In this document: one piece after another, positions 60,418 to 64,000 of the stretch
How positions within the stretch are numbered: the stretch's first letter is position 1
How the letters are laid out: each line of letters starts with the position of its first letter
From: Parvibaculaceae bacterium
GTDB taxonomy: Bacteria > Pseudomonadota > Alphaproteobacteria > Parvibaculales > Parvibaculaceae
Length of the DNA: 64,000 nucleotides
Direction: 5' to 3'
Assembly (NCBI GenBank): GCA_028283765.1
Contig: JAPWJY010000008.1
Location: forward strand, 682,001 to 746,000
The notes under the pieces: model-generated
Database searches by the model: none
Told to the model about the DNA's origin: nothing
What the model saw: only the letters and a program-made list of their open reading frames with translations
Made by a program: the position numbers and the translations under genes

Positions 60418-60756
60418 TCAGGCGGCTTCCAGCATCACGCCCTTTTCCGTGAGGAAATCGGCGAGTTCGCCGCCTTCGAACATTTCGCGCACGATATCGC
60501 AACCGCCCACGAATTCGCCCTTCACATAAAGCTGGGGAATGGTCGGCCAGTCCGAGAAGTGCTTGATGCCATCGCGCAGTTCCGGGTCTTCCAGAACATT
60601 GACGCCCTTGAACGGCGCGCCGAGATAGGTCAGCACCTTCACGACGGTCGCCGAAAAGCCGCATTGCGGAAAAAGCGGGGTGCCTTTCATGAAAAGCACC
60701 ACGTCATTCGCGTCGATTTCCGCCTGAATGCGGTCGAACACCGGGTTCTCGCTCAT
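60418..60756 (-). CDS. grxD: Monothiol glutaredoxin GrxD (Grx4)
   Basis: GrxD is a CGFS-type glutaredoxin that binds and transfers [2Fe-2S] clusters with glutathione. The 112-aa protein has the [12 protein letters not shown] active site with Cys32, a [19 protein letters not shown] segment for glutathione binding, and standard length. It follows bolA by 20 bases; GrxD and BolA proteins form a known [2Fe-2S] complex, and the gene order reflects this. Confidence 0.96.
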   Translation of the reverse strand: MSENPVFDRIQAEIDANDVVLFMKGTPLFPQCGFSATVVKVLTYLGAPFKGVNVLEDPELRDGIKHFSDWPTIPQLYVKGEFVGGCDIVREMFEGGELADFLTEKGVMLEAA

Positions 60757-60776
60757 AGCTGTTCCTTTCCGAATGA

Positions 60777-61010
60777 TCAGGCTTCAGGCGCCGAGGTCTG
60801 GAGTGCAAGCGCGTGCAACTCCGTTCCCATGCCCGTCAGCGCCTTGTAAACCATCTGGTGCTGCTGCACCCGTGACTTGCCTCTGAAGGCCGCCGAGACA
60901 ACCGTCGCGGCATAGTGATCGCCATCGCCCGCCAGATCGCGGATTTCCACATGGGCGTCCGGGATCGCCTGCTTGATAAGCCGTTCAATCTCGGCTGCCT
61001 GCATGGCCAT
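60777..61010 (-). CDS. bolA: BolA-family protein
   Basis: This is a 77-aa BolA/IbaG-type protein with the class II KH-like fold. [28 protein letters not shown] holds the conserved His residues that help ligate the cluster shared with GrxD. It is 29 bases downstream of purL and 20 upstream of grxD in the same operon. It is probably involved in Fe-S trafficking rather than purine synthesis. Confidence 0.94.
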   Translation of the reverse strand: MAMQAAEIERLIKQAIPDAHVEIRDLAGDGDHYAATVVSAAFRGKSRVQQHQMVYKALTGMGTELHALALQTSAPEA

Positions 61011-61039
61011 GGGCGTCTGTGCTTTCTGTAGCGTCCGAC

Positions 61040-63265
61040 CTAAACGATATCCGCCGCCATGAAGGCCGGGAACCAGCCTTCATGCGCCGTTTTCAGCTTC
61101 GTCCATGATATGGGGGCGGCACCGGGCAGTGTCAATTCATCGCCGCCGGTAGTGCCGATCAATCGCGCGCTGATCTTGAGCATGGCCGCGCGTTCGACAA
61201 AGGCTTCAAGCCCGGCCTGGGGCAGGGTCACCAGATAGCGCGCCTGGTCCTCGCCGAACGCCCAGGCGTGGAGCGGCACCTCGCCGTGGACGGCGTCGAT
61301 GCGCGCGCCGAGCCCTCCCGCCATTGCCATTTCAGCGAGCGCAACATAGAGCCCGCCGTCCGACAGGTCATGGACCGCCGACAGGTTGCCCGCCCGGATT
61401 TCCGCCCGCACGAAGTCGCCGTTGAGCTTTTCGGTGGCAAGGTCCACCGGCGGCGGGGCGCTGCGGTCGTCGGCGGTCGCGACGCCCACAATATCGCGCA
61501 GATAGATGCTCTGGCCCAGATGGCCCTTCGTTTCGCCGATGAGGATGATGGCCTCGCCCGCCGCCTTGAAGCCGATGGTGGCGCGGGTGGCGATGTCGGT
61601 CATCAGGCCGACGCCGCCCATGGCGGGGGTCGGCAGGATGCCCTTGCCGTTGGTTTCGTTGTAGAGCGAGACGTTGCCCGAGACGATGGGGAAGTCGAGC
61701 GCCCGGCAGGCCTCGCCGATGCCCTTTATGCAGCCGACAAGCTGGCCCATGATCTCTGGCTTTTCGGGGTTGCCGAAGTTGAGGTTGTCGGTCGCCGCAA
61801 GCGGTTCCGCCCCGGTTGCCGTCAGGTTGCGCCAGCATTCCGCCACCGCCTGCTTGCCGCCCTCGAACGGATCGGCATGGCAGTAGCGAGGACTCACATC
61901 GAGGGTGAAGGCCAGCGCCTTGCCGGTGTGGCCGACGCGCACGACGGCGGCGTCGCTGCCGGGGCCTGCCGCCGTATTGCCCTGAATGAGGCTGTCATAT
62001 TGCTCCCAGACCCAGCGGCGCGAGGCCATGTCGGGCAGTGCCAGCATTTTGGTCAGCGTCTCGCCCAGATCGTTGGGCGCGTCCACCGCGTCGGCCGGGA
62101 GATCGTCGCCGGTGGACCATTGCGTCCAGGGGCGGTCATATTCGGGAGCCTGATCGCCCAGTTCCTTGATCGGCAGGTCGGCCTTGATCTCGCCCTTGTG
62201 GAGAACACGGAAGCGCAGATCGTCCGTGGTTTGGCCGATGACGGCGAAATCGAGCCCCCATTTGCGGAAAATGGCCTCGGCCTCGGCTTCCTTTTCGGGA
62301 TGCAACACCATGAGCATCCGCTCCTGGCTTTCCGACAGCATCATCTCATAGGCGGTCATGCCGTCTTCGCGGCAGGGCACCTTGTCGAGGTCGAGTTCGA
62401 CGCCGAGATCGCCCTTGGCCCCCATTTCGACGGCAGAGCAGGTCAGGCCCGCCGCCCCCATGTCCTGAATGGCGACGACCGCGCCGGACGCCATCAGCTC
62501 AAGGCAGGCTTCGAGCAGCAGCTTTTCAGCGAAAGGATCGCCGATCTGTACGGTCGGGCGTTTTTCCTCCGCGTCCTCGCCGAATTCGGCCGAGGCCATG
62601 GTCGCGCCATGGATGCCGTCGCGGCCGGTCTTGGAGCCGAGATAGACGATGGGGAGCCCGACGCCCCTGGCCTCGGAAAGGAAAATGCCGTCGGCATCGG
62701 CCAGTCCCGCCGCAAAGGCGTTCACAAGGCAGTTGCCATTGTAGCTCGGGTCGAAATTGACCTCGCCGCCCACGGTCGGCACGCCGAAGCTGTTGCCATA
62801 GCCGCCGACGCCGCCGACCACGCCCGAGACGATATGCCGGGTCAGGGGATGGTCCGGCGCGCCGAAGCGCAGCGCGTTGAGCGCGGCGACCGGGCGCGCG
62901 CCCATGGTGAAGACATCTCGCAGAATGCCGCCCACGCCCGTCGCCGCGCCCTGATAGGGCGAGATGTAGGAGGGGTGGTTGTGGCTTTCCATCTTGAAGA
63001 CGATGACCTGGCCGTCATTGATGTCGACCACGCCGGCGTTCTCGCCCGGACCGACAACGACGCGCGGGCCGGTCGTCGGCAGGGTGCGCAGCCATTTCTT
63101 GGAGGATTTGTAGGAGCAATGCTCGTTCCACATGGCCGAGAAGATGCCAAGCTCGGTCAGGCTCGGCTCACGGCCGATCAGATCGAGGATGCGCTGATAT
63201 TCGTCGGGCTTGAGCCCGTGTTCGGCAACCAGCGCCGGGGTGATCGCAAGATTTGAAGTGCTCAC
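61040..63265 (-). CDS. purL: Phosphoribosylformylglycinamidine synthase subunit PurL
   Basis: PurL is the ATP-dependent amidation subunit of FGAM synthase, the fourth step of purine synthesis. At 741 aa it is the short (Bacillus-type) form that needs separate PurQ and PurS, both encoded just upstream. Motifs include [15 protein letters not shown] near residue 45, ESHNHPS near 94, and [15 protein letters not shown] in the first AIRS-like domain. [10 protein letters not shown] and SDGGLYVAL follow. The start is GTG 63265, overlapping the purQ stop (GTGA). Confidence 0.97.
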   Translation of the reverse strand: MSTSNLAITPALVAEHGLKPDEYQRILDLIGREPSLTELGIFSAMWNEHCSYKSSKKWLRTLPTTGPRVVVGPGENAGVVDINDGQVIVFKMESHNHPSYISPYQGAATGVGGILRDVFTMGARPVAALNALRFGAPDHPLTRHIVSGVVGGVGGYGNSFGVPTVGGEVNFDPSYNGNCLVNAFAAGLADADGIFLSEARGVGLPIVYLGSKTGRDGIHGATMASAEFGEDAEEKRPTVQIGDPFAEKLLLEACLELMASGAVVAIQDMGAAGLTCSAVEMGAKGDLGVELDLDKVPCREDGMTAYEMMLSESQERMLMVLHPEKEAEAEAIFRKWGLDFAVIGQTTDDLRFRVLHKGEIKADLPIKELGDQAPEYDRPWTQWSTGDDLPADAVDAPNDLGETLTKMLALPDMASRRWVWEQYDSLIQGNTAAGPGSDAAVVRVGHTGKALAFTLDVSPRYCHADPFEGGKQAVAECWRNLTATGAEPLAATDNLNFGNPEKPEIMGQLVGCIKGIGEACRALDFPIVSGNVSLYNETNGKGILPTPAMGGVGLMTDIATRATIGFKAAGEAIILIGETKGHLGQSIYLRDIVGVATADDRSAPPPVDLATEKLNGDFVRAEIRAGNLSAVHDLSDGGLYVALAEMAMAGGLGARIDAVHGEVPLHAWAFGEDQARYLVTLPQAGLEAFVERAAMLKISARLIGTTGGDELTLPGAAPISWTKLKTAHEGWFPAFMAADIV

Positions 63266-63936
63266 GCAACCGCCTCCAGCACGCTTTCAAAGAGGCCCCG
63301 TCCGGCGGTGCCGCCGTTCAGGGGTTCGATCATGTTTTCAGGATGAGGCATCAGCCCCATGACATTGCCCTTGGCGTTGAGGATGCCCGCAATGTCGTTC
63401 ACCGAGCCGTTGGGATTGGTGCCGTTGGCATAGCGCAGGCTCACCCGGCCTTCGCCCTCAAGGCGCTTCACCGTCTCGGCGTCGGCGAAATAATTGCCGT
63501 CGCCGTGGGCGACCGGGCAGGGCCATATCTGGCCTTTGGCATATTTCTTCGTGAAATCGCTGTCGGCGTTGGCGACCTCCAGATCCACATTCCTGCAGAC
63601 GAACCGCAGATGGGCGTTGCGCATCAGCACGCCGGGCAGAAGCCCGCTTTCGCACAATATCTGGAAGCCGTTGCAGACGCCCAGCACCCGCACGCCGTCA
63701 GCGGCTTTCTTCGCAACGGCGGCCATGATGTTGGCGCGGGCCGCAATGGCGCCGGTGCGCAGATAGTCGCCATAGGAAAAGCCGCCGGGAAGGACGACCA
63801 GGTCGACATCGGGCAGTTCATGTTCGGTGTGCCAGACGGCCACGGGCTTCACGCCGGTGATGGTTTCCAGCGCATACAGCATGTCGCGTTCGCGGTTGGA
63901 GCCGGGAAAGACGATGACGGCGGACTTCATGCTCAC
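63262..63936 (-). CDS. purQ: Phosphoribosylformylglycinamidine synthase subunit PurQ
   Basis: PurQ is the glutaminase subunit that feeds ammonia to PurL. The 224-aa class I glutamine amidotransferase has the [13 protein letters not shown] motif near 50, and the nucleophile Cys in [11 protein letters not shown] near residue 88. The catalytic His/Glu pair lies in LMPHPENM near the C-terminus. The GTG at 63936 overlaps the purS stop (GTGA); an ATG two codons further in is also possible. Confidence 0.96.
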   Translation of the reverse strand: MSMKSAVIVFPGSNRERDMLYALETITGVKPVAVWHTEHELPDVDLVVLPGGFSYGDYLRTGAIAARANIMAAVAKKAADGVRVLGVCNGFQILCESGLLPGVLMRNAHLRFVCRNVDLEVANADSDFTKKYAKGQIWPCPVAHGDGNYFADAETVKRLEGEGRVSLRYANGTNPNGSVNDIAGILNAKGNVMGLMPHPENMIEPLNGGTAGRGLFESVLEAVA

Positions 63937-64000
63937 TTCCCGCTTTTGGCGTCGGCCAGTTCGATCGCGTAATTCTCGATCACCGTGTTGGCCAGCAGTT
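63933..64000 (-). CDS. purS: Phosphoribosylformylglycinamidine synthase subunit PurS (3' end only)
   Basis: Only the last 21 residues are inside the window. They read [14 protein letters not shown] and then a short Lys-ended tail, the C-terminal signature of PurS, the small subunit that bridges PurL and PurQ. The frame runs off the window end. The position directly before purQ with a GTGA overlap supports the call. Confidence 0.88.
   Translation of the reverse strand, partial: LLANTVIENYAIELADAKSGK

Overview
This 64 kb window is GC-rich chromosomal DNA (roughly 65 % GC by eye) from an alphaproteobacterium. The evidence is a complete mur/fts division cluster ending in ftsZ with the alphaproteobacterial C-terminal peptide, a bamD-recN-ligA operon, a purS-purQ-purL-bolA-grxD operon, and several acyl-CoA dehydrogenase genes. 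The mix of division genes, lipid-A-type sugar modification and acyl-CoA catabolism resembles Parvibaculum-like Hyphomicrobiales, but the genus is a low-confidence guess. Gene density is very high. ATGA/GTGA/TGATG stop-start overlaps are common, and several convergent genes end only 3 to 20 bases apart or overlap.

Layout. 1-14.2 kb (+): murE (3' part), murF, mraY, murD, ftsW, murG, murC (one-base frameshift), murB, ddl, ftsQ, ftsA, ftsZ, closed by a strong terminator. 14.4-20.3 kb (+): lpxC with its own terminator, then bamD-recN-ligA. 20.3-26 kb: bestrophin-like channel, alpha/beta hydrolase, an ArsR-regulated cation-efflux operon, purT and a LysR regulator. 26.2-32 kb (+): mreB-mreC-mreD-mrdA-rodA cell-elongation genes, then tRNA-Lys(CTT) and corA. 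33.5-41.1 kb (+): a tightly packed operon for 4-amino-4-deoxy-L-arabinose (Ara4N) synthesis and transfer. It encodes the two halves of ArnA as separate genes and carries arnD, an arnE/F-like gene, arnC and arnT. A fumarylacetoacetase-family gene and a methyltransferase gene are fused to its end; arnB and ugd are absent. 41.1-44.2 kb (-): a translationally coupled trio of glycosyltransferase, methyltransferase and a QW-repeat alpha/alpha-toroid protein of unknown role. 44.5-47.5 kb (-): FAD monooxygenase plus epoxide hydrolase, and a DUF423 protein. 47.7-51.9 kb: a phosphohexomutase, then an unknown 150-aa protein, an APH-like phosphotransferase and a CrtC-like protein. 52.2-55.2 kb: cobalamin genes cobA, cobS and cobT with a DUF1289 gene. 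55.4-60.3 kb (+): three acyl-CoA dehydrogenases, a crotonase-family protein and a small ABM-domain protein. 60.4-64 kb (-): grxD, bolA, purL, purQ and the 3' end of purS.

Most of the window is housekeeping: peptidoglycan precursor synthesis, septum and sidewall machinery, lipid A and outer-membrane assembly, and purine and cobalamin synthesis. The least explained parts are the glycosyltransferase/methyltransferase/toroid trio, the two extra genes on the Ara4N operon, and a dense cluster of GANTC (CcrM-type) methylation sites inside ftsQ just upstream of ftsA-ftsZ. Two genes expected to be intact, murC and the ArnA formyltransferase, each carry one extra base. Sequencing error is the simplest explanation for murC.
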